64,000 bases of DNA from Thalassobacillus devorans MSP14 (lineage in GTDB: Bacteria > Bacillota > Bacilli > Bacillales > Halobacillaceae): NCBI RefSeq assembly GCF_000496835.1, contig NZ_KI543237.1, forward strand, positions 1,125,984 through 1,189,983, written 5' to 3'. Both the position numbers and the translations under genes were made by a program. This document shows positions 7,299 through 17,038 of this stretch, piece by piece. The notes under the pieces were generated by a model. The model was not told the DNA's origin. It made no database searches and saw nothing but the letters and a program-made list of their open reading frames with translations. Positions within the stretch are counted from its first letter, which is position 1, and every line of letters begins with the position of its first letter.

Positions 7299-8435
7299 CT
7301 ACATCTCCATATACCCTGTTCTTATTTCATCAATCACCTGTACAAAACGGTCGATTTCTTCTTCCGTATTGTAGGGACCGATACTTGCTCTTACTGCTCC
7401 CTGTTCTGTTGTATCGTAATACTGGTGGGAGCCGGGACTGCAATGCAATCCTGCCCTGACTGCAATCTGATAATGTGAATCGAGGACCATAGCAATTTCC
7501 TGCGAGGAAATATCACCAATATTAAAAGAAACGACTGGCATCCGCTCTACTTCCGGTCCAGGACCGTAAACCACGACATCCTTTATCTCAAGCAGTCCAT
7601 GCATCAATTTTTGTGTCAAGTACGTTTCACGTGAAACAAGTCCATTCAACGCTTCCAATGCAGCCTTCCAACCAGCTATCCCGGGGGTATTCAGTGTGCC
7701 GCTTTCATACTTTTCAGGCCAATGATCCGGCTGTTTCGGAAGTTCTGAAAAACTCCCGGTTCCACCATAGAATAGCGGTTCTAATTCAACTTCTCCTTCC
7801 ACCAGTAAGGCACCAGTACCCTGAGGTCCAAGCAGCCGCTTATGGCCTGGAAATGCCAGCATGTCTATCCCCAGCTCTTTCATATGTATCGGAAAATGCC
7901 CCGCCGTCTGAGAGGCATCCACCAAAACTTTGCTGTCATTCCCTTTGATGATTTCTATCATCGACTTCAACGGGGCTATTTCCCCCGTAATATTAGAAGC
8001 ATGGGACACAATGACCAGCTTTGTCTCCGGTCGGATGGAAGCGTATAAGTCTTCAATCAGCTTTTCAGAACTGCCGCTTAAATAAGTGACCTCGATTCGT
8101 TTCTGCTCTTTCAAGTATTCCAATGGACGCCGTACCGAATTATGTTCAAACATTGTCGTAATCACATGATCCCCTTCCATTAAAGGAAAACCCTGGATTG
8201 CCTGGTTCAATGCTATAGTGGCATTAGAAAAGAAAATAACCTTTTTAGGATCGCTTGCCCCAAACCGTTGTGCTAAAAGCTTTCTAGTCGTCTGAATGGT
8301 ATTTGCAGCACGACCAGCTAACGCATGAGTGCCGCGCCCCGGGTTGGCTCCAAACTCGTTCACTGCTTCCGTCATTGCCTCTGTAACAGCTGAAGGCTTT
8401 GGGAAGGAGGACGCTGCCTGATCCAAGTAAATCAT
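7299..8435 (-). CDS. cysteine desulfurase family protein (class V aminotransferase)
   Basis: PLP enzyme of the NifS/SufS superfamily, branch resembling the Enterococcus EF2568 type. 378 residues. It opens MIYLDQAASSFPKP, has the PLP-lysine motif AFPGHKRLLGPQGTGAL (Lys199) and the active-site Cys in RAGLHCSPGSH (Cys332). Probably releases sulfur from cysteine, though the acceptor is unknown and it is not next to iscU or sufU. It follows parB on the same strand after a terminator and leads into the DUF554 gene. A parS site is embedded at codons 266-271. Confidence 0.88.
   Translation of the reverse strand: MIYLDQAASSFPKPSAVTEAMTEAVNEFGANPGRGTHALAGRAANTIQTTRKLLAQRFGASDPKKVIFFSNATIALNQAIQGFPLMEGDHVITTMFEHNSVRRPLEYLKEQKRIEVTYLSGSSEKLIEDLYASIRPETKLVIVSHASNITGEIAPLKSMIEIIKGNDSKVLVDASQTAGHFPIHMKELGIDMLAFPGHKRLLGPQGTGALLVEGEVELEPLFYGGTGSFSELPKQPDHWPEKYESGTLNTPGIAGWKAALEALNGLVSRETYLTQKLMHGLLEIKDVVVYGPGPEVERMPVVSFNIGDISSQEIAMVLDSHYQIAVRAGLHCSPGSHQYYDTTEQGAVRASIGPYNTEEEIDRFVQVIDEIRTGYMEM
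7623..7638. promoter_or_regulatory. parS centromere site
   Basis: CGTTTCACGTGAAACA matches the Bacillus parS consensus TGTTNCACGTGAAACA at 15 of 16 positions (first base differs). It lies inside the cysteine desulfurase gene, about 0.9 kb beyond parB. ParB loads here as a CTP clamp and spreads; SMC is recruited to such sites. Confidence 0.9.
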
Positions 8436-8450
8436 TTGTCTACCTCCTGA

Positions 8451-8489
8451 TAAAAAAACCTGGTTAAGTAAAAATGGGTTAACCAGGTC
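8451..8489 (-). terminator. terminator of parAB
   Basis: Minus-strand stem ACCTGGTTAA/TTAACCAGGT around the loop CCCATTTTTAC, followed by TTTTTTTATC, just past the parB stop. The T run overlaps the leader of the next gene. Confidence 0.85.
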
Positions 8490-8497
8490 ATTGCTAG

Positions 8498-9346
8498 TTA
8501 TTTAGTTTCAAACATTTCTAAGATCCTGTTCAAGTCATCATCGGTGAAAAATTCTATCTCAATCTTACCTTTCCGCTTGCCGCGGTGGATGGTGACGCCA
8601 GTACCTAATTGGTCGCGTAATACCGCTTCCTGTTCTTGCAGAAAAATATCTTTGTGTTTATTGCTGCGATCTTTTTCTTTCTTTTTTTGTTTGTTGTCAT
8701 TCAATTGAGTGATCAACAATTCTACTTGTCTGACATTCATGATATCCGCCTGGATCTTTTCAGCGATAGGGACTAGCTTTTCCTTATCCTTCAAACCCAG
8801 TAAAGCCCGTCCATGTCCCATGGATAACTTTCCTTCGTTGATCCATGCGATGATCGGGTCCGGCAGGCTCAACAGCCGGACCAAGTTGGCGATATGGGAA
8901 CGACTTTTCCCCAGCCGCTTAGCCAGGGTCTCCTGGGTTATACCTAACTCGTCGATCAGTTGCTTGTATGCTTCGGCTTCTTCAATCGGCGATAAATCTT
9001 CTCGTTGTAAATTCTCCAATAATGCCAACTCCATCATTTGTTTATCTGTCAGTTCCCTGACTATAGCTGGCACCTTATCCAAACCGGCTTCTTTTGCAGC
9101 ACGGTACCTTCGTTCACCGACTACGATTTCATATCCTTTAATACTTTTTCGGACAATCAAAGGCTGCAGGATGCCATGCTCTTCAATGGATGCCTGGAGC
9201 TCCTGAATGGCCTTCGAATCAAACCTCTTCCGGGGTTGATACGGATTGGGGCGGCATTGCTTGACAGATATTTCCTGGATGCTTTCTTCTCCGTTTTCCA
9301 CATCCGTGAAAAACGCATCGAGCCCTTTACCTAACCCTCTCGCCAT
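8498..9346 (-). CDS. parB: chromosome partitioning protein ParB (Spo0J)
   Basis: CTP-dependent DNA clamp that binds parS, spreads, loads SMC and stimulates ParA. 282 residues from ATG 9346 (MARGLGKGLDAFF), behind AAAGGAAGTGA; a TTG two codons upstream is less likely. The N-terminal ParA-stimulating region has basic GLGKGL, the CTP-binding core has GERRYRA and ENLQREDLSPIEEA, and a helix-turn-helix with KRLGKSRSHIAN recognises parS. A Lys-rich linker precedes the C-terminal dimer domain. The start overlaps the end of parA. Confidence 0.96.
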   Translation of the reverse strand: MARGLGKGLDAFFTDVENGEESIQEISVKQCRPNPYQPRKRFDSKAIQELQASIEEHGILQPLIVRKSIKGYEIVVGERRYRAAKEAGLDKVPAIVRELTDKQMMELALLENLQREDLSPIEEAEAYKQLIDELGITQETLAKRLGKSRSHIANLVRLLSLPDPIIAWINEGKLSMGHGRALLGLKDKEKLVPIAEKIQADIMNVRQVELLITQLNDNKQKKKEKDRSNKHKDIFLQEQEAVLRDQLGTGVTIHRGKRKGKIEIEFFTDDDLNRILEMFETK

Positions 9347-10100
9347 TAGCAATCACTTCCTTTGCCAATTCTAAGTATACTTCCGCACCGCGAGACTTCG
9401 GATCATATAGGATGATAGGTTGTCCATGACTTGGTGCTTCACTTAAGCGGACATTACGCGGAATAATAGAACGATAAACTTTCTCCTGAAAATACTTCTT
9501 TACTTCTTCAATCACCTGGATGCCAAGGTTGGTCCGGGCATCCAGCATAGTGAGCAGAACCCCTTCAATCATTAAATCTTTATTTAAATGTTTTTGAACT
9601 AACCTGACTGTATTCAATAACTGGCTCAACCCTTCCAAAGCGTAATACTCGCACTGGACAGGAATGATGACTGCATCAGAAGCAGTCAGGGAATTTATCG
9701 TCAAAAGTCCGAGGGAAGGCGGACAATCGATAATAATATAGTCATATTCACCTTTCACGGCATCTAACGCTTGTTTTAGCCGTACCTCCCTCGATATGGT
9801 CGGCACCAGTTCAATTTCAGCTCCAGCGAGCTGGATGGTTGCAGGAATGACATCAAGATTCTCGACTAACGCAGAGGTCCGGATATCTTTTGCCGCTTGA
9901 TCTTCGATTAATATATTATAAATACATTGATCGACATCTCCTTTATTAACCCCCACCCCACTTGTCGCATTTCCCTGGGGGTCGATATCGACCAGAAGTA
10001 CCTTATGATTGAGATACGCAAGACACGCGCTAAGGTTGACGGCTGTCGTTGTCTTTCCTACGCCACCCTTTTGATTGGCAATGGCGATTGTTCTACCCAT
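9327..10100 (-). CDS. parA: chromosome partitioning ATPase ParA (Soj)
   Basis: Walker-type ATPase that works with ParB in origin segregation and regulates DnaA in Bacillus. 257 residues, normal length. It opens MGRTIAIANQKGGVGKTTTA with the deviant Walker A (KGGVGKTT, signature Lys near residue 11) and has DIDPQGNAT and the Walker B IIIDCPPSLGLLT. The ATG at 10100 follows GGTGACATC. Its last 20 bases overlap the parB start, so the pair is translationally coupled. The 291 bases upstream hold the noc terminator and an AT-rich stretch likely to carry its promoter. Confidence 0.96.
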   Translation of the reverse strand: MGRTIAIANQKGGVGKTTTAVNLSACLAYLNHKVLLVDIDPQGNATSGVGVNKGDVDQCIYNILIEDQAAKDIRTSALVENLDVIPATIQLAGAEIELVPTISREVRLKQALDAVKGEYDYIIIDCPPSLGLLTINSLTASDAVIIPVQCEYYALEGLSQLLNTVRLVQKHLNKDLMIEGVLLTMLDARTNLGIQVIEEVKKYFQEKVYRSIIPRNVRLSEAPSHGQPIILYDPKSRGAEVYLELAKEVIANGERVR

Positions 10101-10348
10101 GATGTCACCTACCTACTTCTCCATAAAATATATCAAAACAGCACAGGCCGAACCGTACCTGCTCGTAAAAATTACTGAAGCGTCAACATCTATTCTATCA
10201 CTTTTTTATATATTCTGACTTCAAATTTTTTAATTCCATGATGGATTACCAGATTCCATTACCTGAACAGAGCAACCCGGTTTCCTGTCAATTTGAAAGC
10301 CTTGGTCCTTTCTATACATTAACCCTTTAACAAAACTAAAACTTTTTA

Positions 10349-10385
10349 TTAAAAAATCCCCATCTTTCCAGAGAAGATGGGAATT
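10349..10385 (-). terminator. terminator of noc
   Basis: Minus-strand stem CCCATCTT/AAGATGGG with loop CTCTGGA, followed by GATTTTTTAAT. It separates noc from parAB. Confidence 0.85.
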
Positions 10386-10391
10386 AAAAAG

Positions 10392-11270
10392 TTACTTTTG
10401 GTTTTTCTTCGGTATTTTTATCGTGATTTGGTAATAATCATCATGATCCTGTTCGTCTGTTTCTAAATTGATTCCAGTGTCATTCACCATATTCAACGAT
10501 TGGCGGATCGTATTCATTGCAATCCGGATATCTTTATTGACGCCTTTCATCCGAGGCTTTTTCTTCGGTTTCTTCTCTTCAGTTTCTTTTTTGATCCGTT
10601 CTTCCGTCTGCTTGACGTTCAATTGTTTTTCAATGATTTCATGCAGGATTTTTTCCTGCAGTGCAGGATCTTTAACTGCGATCAACGCACGTGCATGGCG
10701 CTCCGTAATCTCCTTATCCATGATAGCCTGCTGTACCACTTCAGGGAGCTTGAGTAAGCGCATCTTATTGGCAATAGTCGATTGGCTTTTCCCAAGGCGC
10801 TGAGCAAGTGCTTCCTGTGTCAACTCATGAATTTCAATCAAGCGTGCATACGCCGCTGCTTCTTCAATGACTGACAACTCTTCCCGTTGAAGGTTTTCAA
10901 TCAGAGCAACGGAGGCTGTCTCCGCATCATTCATTTCTCTAAGTATTGCCGGGACTTCTTCCCACCCTAAAGACTGCACAGCTCTCCAGCGTCGTTCCCC
11001 GGCAATCAATTCATAATTTTCTTCATCCAGACGCCGGACGACGATCGGCTGAATCATGCCATGAGTATGGATAGTCTGCGCCAATTCTGCAATTTTTTCC
11101 GCATTAAAAACAGCCCTTGGCTGATAACGGTTCGGCTGTACACGATTAACCGGAATGTGGACGACCTCATCCGCGTGATATTCTTTTTCATCTAAAGCCT
11201 CTGATTCAGGTTCCGAATCAGAATCTGGTTTATCTCCCAGGCCAAATAAGCGACTGAAAGGATGTAACAT
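10392..11270 (-). CDS. noc: nucleoid occlusion protein Noc
   Basis: ParB paralogue that binds NBS sites and the membrane to stop division over the chromosome. I start at ATG 11270 ([16 protein letters not shown], 292 residues), behind AAAGGTGGTG; this gives the short amphipathic N-terminal helix expected for Noc membrane binding. The core has [23 protein letters not shown] and [14 protein letters not shown], then the helix-turn-helix [20 protein letters not shown], which with the N-terminal helix separates Noc from ParB. It sits next to parAB, but lrgAB lies between it and rsmG. Confidence 0.94.
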   Translation of the reverse strand: MLHPFSRLFGLGDKPDSDSEPESEALDEKEYHADEVVHIPVNRVQPNRYQPRAVFNAEKIAELAQTIHTHGMIQPIVVRRLDEENYELIAGERRWRAVQSLGWEEVPAILREMNDAETASVALIENLQREELSVIEEAAAYARLIEIHELTQEALAQRLGKSQSTIANKMRLLKLPEVVQQAIMDKEITERHARALIAVKDPALQEKILHEIIEKQLNVKQTEERIKKETEEKKPKKKPRMKGVNKDIRIAMNTIRQSLNMVNDTGINLETDEQDHDDYYQITIKIPKKNQK

Positions 11271-11315
11271 GTTCAGACACCACCTTTTTGCGAGCAGCAC
11301 ACTCAAGTATTGGTT

Positions 11316-11331
11316 CGTTCCACGTGAAACA
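11316..11331. promoter_or_regulatory. parS centromere site upstream of noc
   Basis: CGTTCCACGTGAAACA matches the parS consensus at 15 of 16 positions. It lies between the lrgB terminator and the noc ribosome site, so it is in the noc promoter or leader; ParB bound here could affect noc transcription. Confidence 0.9.
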
Positions 11332-11344
11332 ATGACTGATTATA

Positions 11345-11380
11345 GAAAAAAGCGCTGCAGAATCGGTAGACTGCTGCGCA
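11345..11380 (-). terminator. terminator of lrgAB
   Basis: Minus-strand stem GCGCAGCAG/CTGCAGCGC with one internal mismatch and loop TCTACCGATT, followed by TTTTTTC. It lies about 180 bases beyond the lrgB stop; the stretch between (11381-11560) has no other feature I can name. Confidence 0.8.
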
Positions 11381-11560
11381 CGAGTATGCCTTTTCATTTC
11401 TTTCCCTATTTTATCATAATTATCTATTAAAAAGTATCACCATGAATGATAATTTACAAATTTAATAGCTTGGTAGAAACCATTTTTAATGCCAATAAGA
11501 ATCTTTTCCTGCGGCACAGTGTTTTAATTCTGGTTGTAATTGCTCCACTTATATGACCTG

Positions 11561-12250
11561 TCATAGCAGCAGGATGGTAAGACCCGGGGCTAGTATAGAA
11601 ACGAGAACTGCGCTCAATACCATGGCGATGGTACTGATGGATCCTTCCAGCTGGTCGCGTTCCATAGATGTAGCCGTACCGATGGCGTGAGAAGCACTGC
11701 CCATCCCCACACCCCGGCCAATATAATGAGTAAGGCGGAAAGAGCGCCAAACAAACGGATGGATCAATACTCCACCAATGCCAGCAATCATGACAAATAC
11801 CGCCGCCAAAGGCATAGCGCCACCGGTCGCTTCTGCGATGGCCATGGCGACTGGGGTGGTTACTGATTTGGGAACGATTGAGTTGATAATCAGCTCACTG
11901 AACCCTGCCCACTTGCTAAGAAGCAGTCCAGAAGTAATTCCGACGACAGCACCGATAAATGTTCCCGTCACAACCGGCACCAGCATTCTTTTCAATATAT
12001 CCCGGTTTTGATAGAGCGGGTAGGCTAACCCTACGACCGCAGGACCAAGCAAATGATCAATCCACTGGCCGCCGATCATATAGGTTTCATAGGATATTTG
12101 AAAGGTGAGCAGAATCACGATAGTCACGAGCGTAGAGGAAATGATCGGGACAGTGTAGATATGGCGAAACTTTTTATAGACGGTAACAGATCCCCAATAT
12201 AGGAGTGTCGTTGCAACAATGACGGCGAGGCCGATAATGAAATTATTCAT
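11561..12250 (-). CDS. lrgB: LrgB/CidB family membrane protein
   Basis: 229-residue membrane protein with about seven hydrophobic segments, partner of the LrgA holin-like protein. The opening MNNFIIGLAVIVATTLLYWG and the conserved PKSVTTPVAMAIAEATGGA segment (about 127-145) define the family; relatives export pyruvate or modulate murein hydrolase activity. The ATG at 12250 follows AAAGGAGG. The start overlaps the lrgA stop by eight bases. A two-gene unit inserted between rsmG and noc. Confidence 0.9.
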   Translation of the reverse strand: MNNFIIGLAVIVATTLLYWGSVTVYKKFRHIYTVPIISSTLVTIVILLTFQISYETYMIGGQWIDHLLGPAVVGLAYPLYQNRDILKRMLVPVVTGTFIGAVVGITSGLLLSKWAGFSELIINSIVPKSVTTPVAMAIAEATGGAMPLAAVFVMIAGIGGVLIHPFVWRSFRLTHYIGRGVGMGSASHAIGTATSMERDQLEGSISTIAMVLSAVLVSILAPGLTILLL

Positions 12251-12614
12251 AGGACCCCTCCTTTTTCTGTACCATTATTTGAGCAATGGCTCCTGACAAC
12301 CCCATGACGAGCACCGTGCTTAACATCCCGATGGCAATCAAAAGCATACCTTTCCCTTTAAAAATATAGGCATAACTGATGACGCCGACGGTTGCCGGAA
12401 TGAAGAAGAACGGAAGGTGGGTGATCATGAAGCCCGCTCCTTGTTGTATCCAGCGTTCCGACACTACTTTCAAGGAAAGGAGCACAAAAAGGAGGATGAG
12501 CCCTATGACACTGCCCGGGATAAACAGATTCAACACCTTCTGGATGGCCGTTCCCAGCCAGTACAGGAAGTATAGACCGATGAATTGTATGAGGATAGTA
12601 ACTGTTTTATACAT
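12243..12614 (-). CDS. lrgA: LrgA/CidA family holin-like protein
   Basis: 123-residue membrane protein with four predicted helices. The FIPGSVIGLILLFVLLSLKV stretch and HLPFFFIPATVGV are the hallmarks of CidA/LrgA proteins, which resemble phage holins and are tied to pyruvate use, overflow metabolism and autolysis. First gene of the lrgAB pair, coupled to lrgB by overlap. No lytSR-type regulator is adjacent, so control cannot be inferred from context. Confidence 0.9.
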   Translation of the reverse strand: MYKTVTILIQFIGLYFLYWLGTAIQKVLNLFIPGSVIGLILLFVLLSLKVVSERWIQQGAGFMITHLPFFFIPATVGVISYAYIFKGKGMLLIAIGMLSTVLVMGLSGAIAQIMVQKKEGSYE

Positions 12615-12689
12615 GATGAACCCTTTCTATTTATATTTATTCGCTTAGTATATCATCTGATGGATATATCAACTATTCCAAACGCTTAT

Positions 12690-12722
12690 CAAATAATAAA
12701 ACCGCACCTCAGGGAGGCACGG
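12690..12722 (-). terminator. terminator of mnmE-mnmG-rsmG
   Basis: Minus-strand stem CCGTGCCTC/GAGGTGCGG with loop CCT, followed by TTTTATTATTT, 34 bases after the rsmG stop. Confidence 0.75.
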
Positions 12723-12755
12723 TAATAAAGAAAACAGGTGCTGCTGTTAAACCTA

Positions 12756-13472
12756 TTATTGGATCGGTGTTTTGTTAGGAACGCCAGCTTTTCTTGGATA
12801 TTTCTTCGGAGTCTTACGAAGTTTTTCTATCAAAGCAATATTTCGTTCACTATTTTCTTCCGGAAGTTCAAAGGTGTGCACTTTGGCTACTTCACCGCCG
12901 ACAGTACGGATGGCAAGTTGAGCATCTTCGAGTTCATCCGACAAATTAGGGCCTTTCATGGCAATGAATAGTCCACCTTTTTGAGTTAGTGGCAGGCACA
13001 ATTCACTTAACACAGAAAGCCTGGCGACGGCACGAGCCATGACAATGTCATAACTTTCCCGGAATTTACTTTTCTTTCCGAAGTTTTCCGCGCGATCGTG
13101 ATAAAATGCGACATCACTGAGTTCTAATTCATGGGCTAAGTGATTTAAAAAGGTGATTCTTTTTTGCAATGAATCAACGATGGTCACTTTCAAATGGGGA
13201 AAAACGATTTTAAGCGGAAGGCTGGGAAAGCCAGCACCCGCGCCAACATCACAGATTTGTAAAGGTTTCGTGAAATCATGGTAGAAAGCAGCAGTAATAG
13301 AATCATAAAAATGCTTCAAGTAGACGCCTTCTTCATCTGTAATGGCCGTCAGGTTCATTTTTTCGTTCCATTCCACCAGAATTTCAAAATATTGTTCAAA
13401 TTGCCGTTGCTGTTTTTCATTCAATTCGATTCCCTGTTCTTTCAGCTTGCTTAGAAAGGTATGCTTATCCAT
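12756..13472 (-). CDS. rsmG: 16S rRNA (guanine527-N7)-methyltransferase
   Basis: Methylates G527 (E. coli numbering) of 16S rRNA using S-adenosylmethionine; loss gives low-level streptomycin resistance in relatives. I start at ATG 13472 ([17 protein letters not shown], 238 residues) with AGAAAGGATGG ahead; this matches the family length. The SAM-binding loop is [17 protein letters not shown] (about 69-85), and VMARAVA near residue 140 is also typical. Last gene of mnmE-mnmG-rsmG, 19 bases after mnmG. Confidence 0.95.
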   Translation of the reverse strand: MDKHTFLSKLKEQGIELNEKQQRQFEQYFEILVEWNEKMNLTAITDEEGVYLKHFYDSITAAFYHDFTKPLQICDVGAGAGFPSLPLKIVFPHLKVTIVDSLQKRITFLNHLAHELELSDVAFYHDRAENFGKKSKFRESYDIVMARAVARLSVLSELCLPLTQKGGLFIAMKGPNLSDELEDAQLAIRTVGGEVAKVHTFELPEENSERNIALIEKLRKTPKKYPRKAGVPNKTPIQ

Positions 13473-13491
13473 TGGTCCATCCTTTCTTCTC

Positions 13492-15381
13492 TTATTCGTT
13501 GGATACGCGTGCGATCTTCCCTTGTTCGATATAGACCAGTAAGATTGAAACATCCGAAGGGTTGACTCCTGAAATACGGGAAGCCTGTCCGACAGAAAGC
13601 GGACGGACCTCTTTCAATTTCTCCCGGGCTTCCGTAGCCAAACCATTGATGGCATCATAATCGATATGATCTGGTATTTTCTTATCGTCCATCTTTTTCA
13701 TGCGTTCGATTTGCTGTAAGGCTTTCGTGATGTAGCCTGAATATTTCGTCTGGATTTCGACCTGCTCTTTGACGTCATCCGGCAGGTCCTTTGCAGGTGC
13801 TGTCAATGTCTCGATCATCTCATACTTCATTTCCGGTCTCCGTAACAGATCAGATGCCCGGACAGCTTCTTTCAATGGTGTGCCACCTGCTTGTTCAACG
13901 ATACGCTGGACTTTTTCTTCCGGCTTCAAAATGACCCCATCTAAACGTTTCCGTTCCTCTTCGATCAATCGTTTCTTACCCTGAAACTTTTGGTAACGTT
14001 CTTCTGAAATCATGCCCAGCTGATAACCGATTTCGGTAAGACGCAAGTCGGCATTATCATGACGTAGCATCAGCCTGAATTCAGCACGGGACGTAAGCAG
14101 ACGATAAGGTTCATTGGTACCTTTTGTAACAAGATCATCAATCAGCACTCCGATATATGCCTGAGAACGGTCAAGGATCAACGGTTCGAGATCAAGTGCT
14201 TTAGCAGCAGCATTGATTCCAGACATGATTCCTTGTGCCGCAGCTTCCTCATAACCGGAAGTTCCATTAATTTGACCTGCGGTGAATAACCCTTTGATAT
14301 TTTTCGTTTCCAAGGTCGGCCAGAGCTGGGTCGGAACTACAGAATCATATTCAATTGCATAGCCTGCACGCATGATTTCCGCTTTTTCCAGTCCTGGTAC
14401 TGTTTCTATCATCTTTTTCTGGATGAATTCAGGAAGGGATGTCGAGAGTCCTTGGACATAGACCTCTTCTGTGTTCCGTCCTTCTGGTTCCAGGAAAATC
14501 TGATGACGTGGTTTGTCATGGAAACGTACCACTTTGTCTTCAATCGAAGGACAATAACGTGGTCCTGTCCCTTTGATCATTCCTGAATACATCGGTGATA
14601 ACCCGAGGTTTTCATCGATGATCTGATGTGTGTATTCGTTCGTGTAGGTGAGCCAGCACGGAATCTGATCCATGATAAATTCGGTCGTTTCATAAGAAAA
14701 TGCCCGTGGTTCCTCATCACCCGGCTGTATCTCTGTTTTAGAATAATCGATAGTATGGCTGTTGACACGCATTGGTGTCCCGGTTTTGAAACGGACCATC
14801 TTAATTCCCAGCTCTTCCAAATGCTCTGATAAAGCTACAGTCGGACGCTGGTTATTAGGGCCGCTTTCATACTCCAAGTCACCGATAATCACTTTTCCGC
14901 GCATAAACGTACCAGTCGTAACAATTACAGTTCTTGCGGTATAAGCCGCTTTTGTCTCTGTCACTACACCCTTGATTTCATTATCCTCTACGATCAGGCG
15001 TTGAACCATTCCCTGACGCAATGTCAGATTCTCCTGATTTTCTAACGTTTCTTTCATTTCCTGAATATATAATGGTTTATCCGCCTGTGCCCGTAATGCA
15101 CGCACAGCAGGACCTTTTCTTGTATTCAGCATACGCATTTGAATATGCGTCTTATCAATGATTTTTCCCATCACACCGCCAAGCGCATCAATTTCACGCA
15201 CGACGACACCTTTGGCCGGTCCTCCGATTGATGGGTTACATGGCATAAACGCAACCAAATCCAGGTTCAAGGTAAGCATCAGTGTCTTGGCTCCGCGTTT
15301 TGCTGAAGCCAGTGCTGCTTCACACCCTGCATGACCTGCACCAATAACGATCACATCATAATGTCCAGCATCGTAAGTCAT
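13492..15381 (-). CDS. mnmG: tRNA uridine-5-carboxymethylaminomethyl modification enzyme MnmG
   Basis: FAD enzyme that with MnmE modifies the wobble uridine of several tRNAs. Start chosen at ATG 15381 ([20 protein letters not shown]), with AAAGGAGAG ahead, giving 629 residues as in B. subtilis (628). FAD motif [12 protein letters not shown] is at about 13-24; the region with [14 protein letters not shown] and the [17 protein letters not shown] segment are conserved. The C-terminal helical domain contacts MnmE. It follows mnmE by 26 bases. Confidence 0.97.
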   Translation of the reverse strand: MTYDAGHYDVIVIGAGHAGCEAALASAKRGAKTLMLTLNLDLVAFMPCNPSIGGPAKGVVVREIDALGGVMGKIIDKTHIQMRMLNTRKGPAVRALRAQADKPLYIQEMKETLENQENLTLRQGMVQRLIVEDNEIKGVVTETKAAYTARTVIVTTGTFMRGKVIIGDLEYESGPNNQRPTVALSEHLEELGIKMVRFKTGTPMRVNSHTIDYSKTEIQPGDEEPRAFSYETTEFIMDQIPCWLTYTNEYTHQIIDENLGLSPMYSGMIKGTGPRYCPSIEDKVVRFHDKPRHQIFLEPEGRNTEEVYVQGLSTSLPEFIQKKMIETVPGLEKAEIMRAGYAIEYDSVVPTQLWPTLETKNIKGLFTAGQINGTSGYEEAAAQGIMSGINAAAKALDLEPLILDRSQAYIGVLIDDLVTKGTNEPYRLLTSRAEFRLMLRHDNADLRLTEIGYQLGMISEERYQKFQGKKRLIEEERKRLDGVILKPEEKVQRIVEQAGGTPLKEAVRASDLLRRPEMKYEMIETLTAPAKDLPDDVKEQVEIQTKYSGYITKALQQIERMKKMDDKKIPDHIDYDAINGLATEAREKLKEVRPLSVGQASRISGVNPSDVSILLVYIEQGKIARVSNE

Positions 15382-15407
15382 TGGCTTTTGTCTCTCCTTT
15401 AAATAAA

Positions 15408-16784
15408 TTATTTTCCTAAGCAAAATTGGGAAAACAGCTGGTCAATCAGGCTTTCATGGACAGTATCTCCAACGATTTCCCCAAGTATTTCCCACGTACG
15501 AGTTACATCTATTTGAACCATATCAATCGGCATATCCATCTCCATGCCATGGAGAGCATCTTCTAAAGCCTGTTTCGCCTGTTTCAAGAGCTGCACATGA
15601 CGGACATTCGATACATAGGTCAAATCCCCAGTGTCCAATTCACCTTCAAAGAAGACTTGAGAGATTGCCTGTTCTAACTCATCGATCCCTTTTTCGTGAA
15701 GCAGCGCTGTAGTAATGACAGGGTGCTCATCTGCCAATGCCTGGACTCGTTCCATATCCAGCCGCGGCTCAAGATCTGTTTTATTGACGATGACAATCAC
15801 ATCTAAATCCCTTACAGCTTCAAAGAGTTTTTCGTCTTCTTCGGTCAGCTCATCTCCATAGTTTAACACAAGCAGAATCAAATCTGCTTCTTTCAACACT
15901 TGCCTGGACTTTTCTACACCTATACGCTCTACCATATCTTCCGTTTCACGTATTCCTGCCGTATCGACAAGACGAAGCGGCACACCGCGGACGTTCACAT
16001 ATTCTTCAATCACATCACGGGTTGTACCAGGGATTTCAGTGACAATCGCTTTATTCTCATGGACAAGCGCATTCATCAAGGAAGACTTTCCGACGTTCGG
16101 CCGTCCAATAATTGCGGTCGCAAGCCCCTCCCGGAGGATTTTTCCCTGTTGGGCAGTTTGAAGTAATTTCTTTACTTCTTCCAGGACTTCTCTAGTTTTC
16201 TCTTCCATCATATGGCGCGACATTTCTTCTACATCATCGTATTCCGGGTAATCAATATTCACTTCGACATGGGCAAGCGTTTCTAACAATTGCTGGCGCA
16301 AGCTTTGAATAAGCTTTGACAACCTGCCATCCATTTGCTTCAAAGCTACGTTCATCGCCCTGTCTGTTTTAGCACGGATCAAATCCATGACCGCTTCTGC
16401 CTGAGAGAGGTCAATACGACCATTCAAAAAGGCGCGCTTCGTGAATTCACCAGGCTCTGCAAGTCTTGCTCCTTTTGCTAACACAATTTCCAGTACGCGA
16501 TTGACAGAAACAAGCCCGCCATGACAGTTTATTTCCACGACATCTTCCCTCGTGAAAGTTTTCGGCCCCCGCATGATTGATACCATAACTTCTTCTGCTA
16601 TTTCATTCGTTTCTGGATCAATGATTTTCCCATAATGCATGGTATGAGAGTCGACCTTAGCTAAATCTTTTCCTTGGAATAGCTCATTAGAAATCGATAC
16701 CGCTTCAGGACCGCTTAAACGGACAATGGCAATGGCTCCTTCCCCCATCGGGGTTGATATCGCCGTTATAGTATCTGTTTCCAA
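15408..16784 (-). CDS. mnmE: tRNA modification GTPase MnmE
   Basis: K+-dependent GTPase that forms the wobble-uridine modification complex with MnmG. Start is the TTG at 16784 behind AAAGGAGGTG, giving 458 residues (B. subtilis 459); longer ATG-like alternatives lack a ribosome site. Tetrahydrofolate domain at the N-terminus ([15 protein letters not shown]), G domain with [13 protein letters not shown] and NKTD, and the C-terminal catalytic Cys in FCLGK. Its own promoter is expected in the 210-base spacer to khpB, where three DnaA boxes also lie. Confidence 0.97.
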   Translation of the reverse strand: METDTITAISTPMGEGAIAIVRLSGPEAVSISNELFQGKDLAKVDSHTMHYGKIIDPETNEIAEEVMVSIMRGPKTFTREDVVEINCHGGLVSVNRVLEIVLAKGARLAEPGEFTKRAFLNGRIDLSQAEAVMDLIRAKTDRAMNVALKQMDGRLSKLIQSLRQQLLETLAHVEVNIDYPEYDDVEEMSRHMMEEKTREVLEEVKKLLQTAQQGKILREGLATAIIGRPNVGKSSLMNALVHENKAIVTEIPGTTRDVIEEYVNVRGVPLRLVDTAGIRETEDMVERIGVEKSRQVLKEADLILLVLNYGDELTEEDEKLFEAVRDLDVIVIVNKTDLEPRLDMERVQALADEHPVITTALLHEKGIDELEQAISQVFFEGELDTGDLTYVSNVRHVQLLKQAKQALEDALHGMEMDMPIDMVQIDVTRTWEILGEIVGDTVHESLIDQLFSQFCLGK

Positions 16785-16831
16785 TACGCCCACCTCCTTT
16801 ATTCCTCTATTTAAGAATTCGTATATATAAG

Positions 16832-16955
16832 TTATCCACACATCTATTTTTCATTGTCACTAACTTATTAGATTATCATATTTCTATCTGATTTGAAAAG
16901 ATATCAACAACTTCAATTATTTCAACCTGCAATTCATTTATCCACATGTGTATAA
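16832..16955. promoter_or_regulatory. DnaA-box cluster upstream of mnmE
   Basis: Two perfect TTATCCACA boxes (16832-16840 and 16938-16946), the second directly followed by an inverted one-mismatch box TGTGTATAA (16947-16955). They lie in the AT-rich spacer between khpB and mnmE. DnaA could act here as a transcription regulator of mnmE-mnmG-rsmG or the cluster could titrate DnaA. Binding is inferred from sequence. Confidence 0.7.
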
Positions 16956-16993
16956 ATTAGTTTCGGTATTCAAACATTGCCTTATTCTTTTGA

Positions 16994-17023
16994 CAAAAAA
17001 ATATCCGTCAGCATTGCTGACGG
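16994..17023 (-). terminator. terminator after khpB
   Basis: Minus-strand stem CCGTCAGC/GCTGACGG with a three- to four-base loop, followed by ATATTTTTTTG. Confidence 0.85.
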
Positions 17024-17038
17024 AATAGTATGGTTCTA

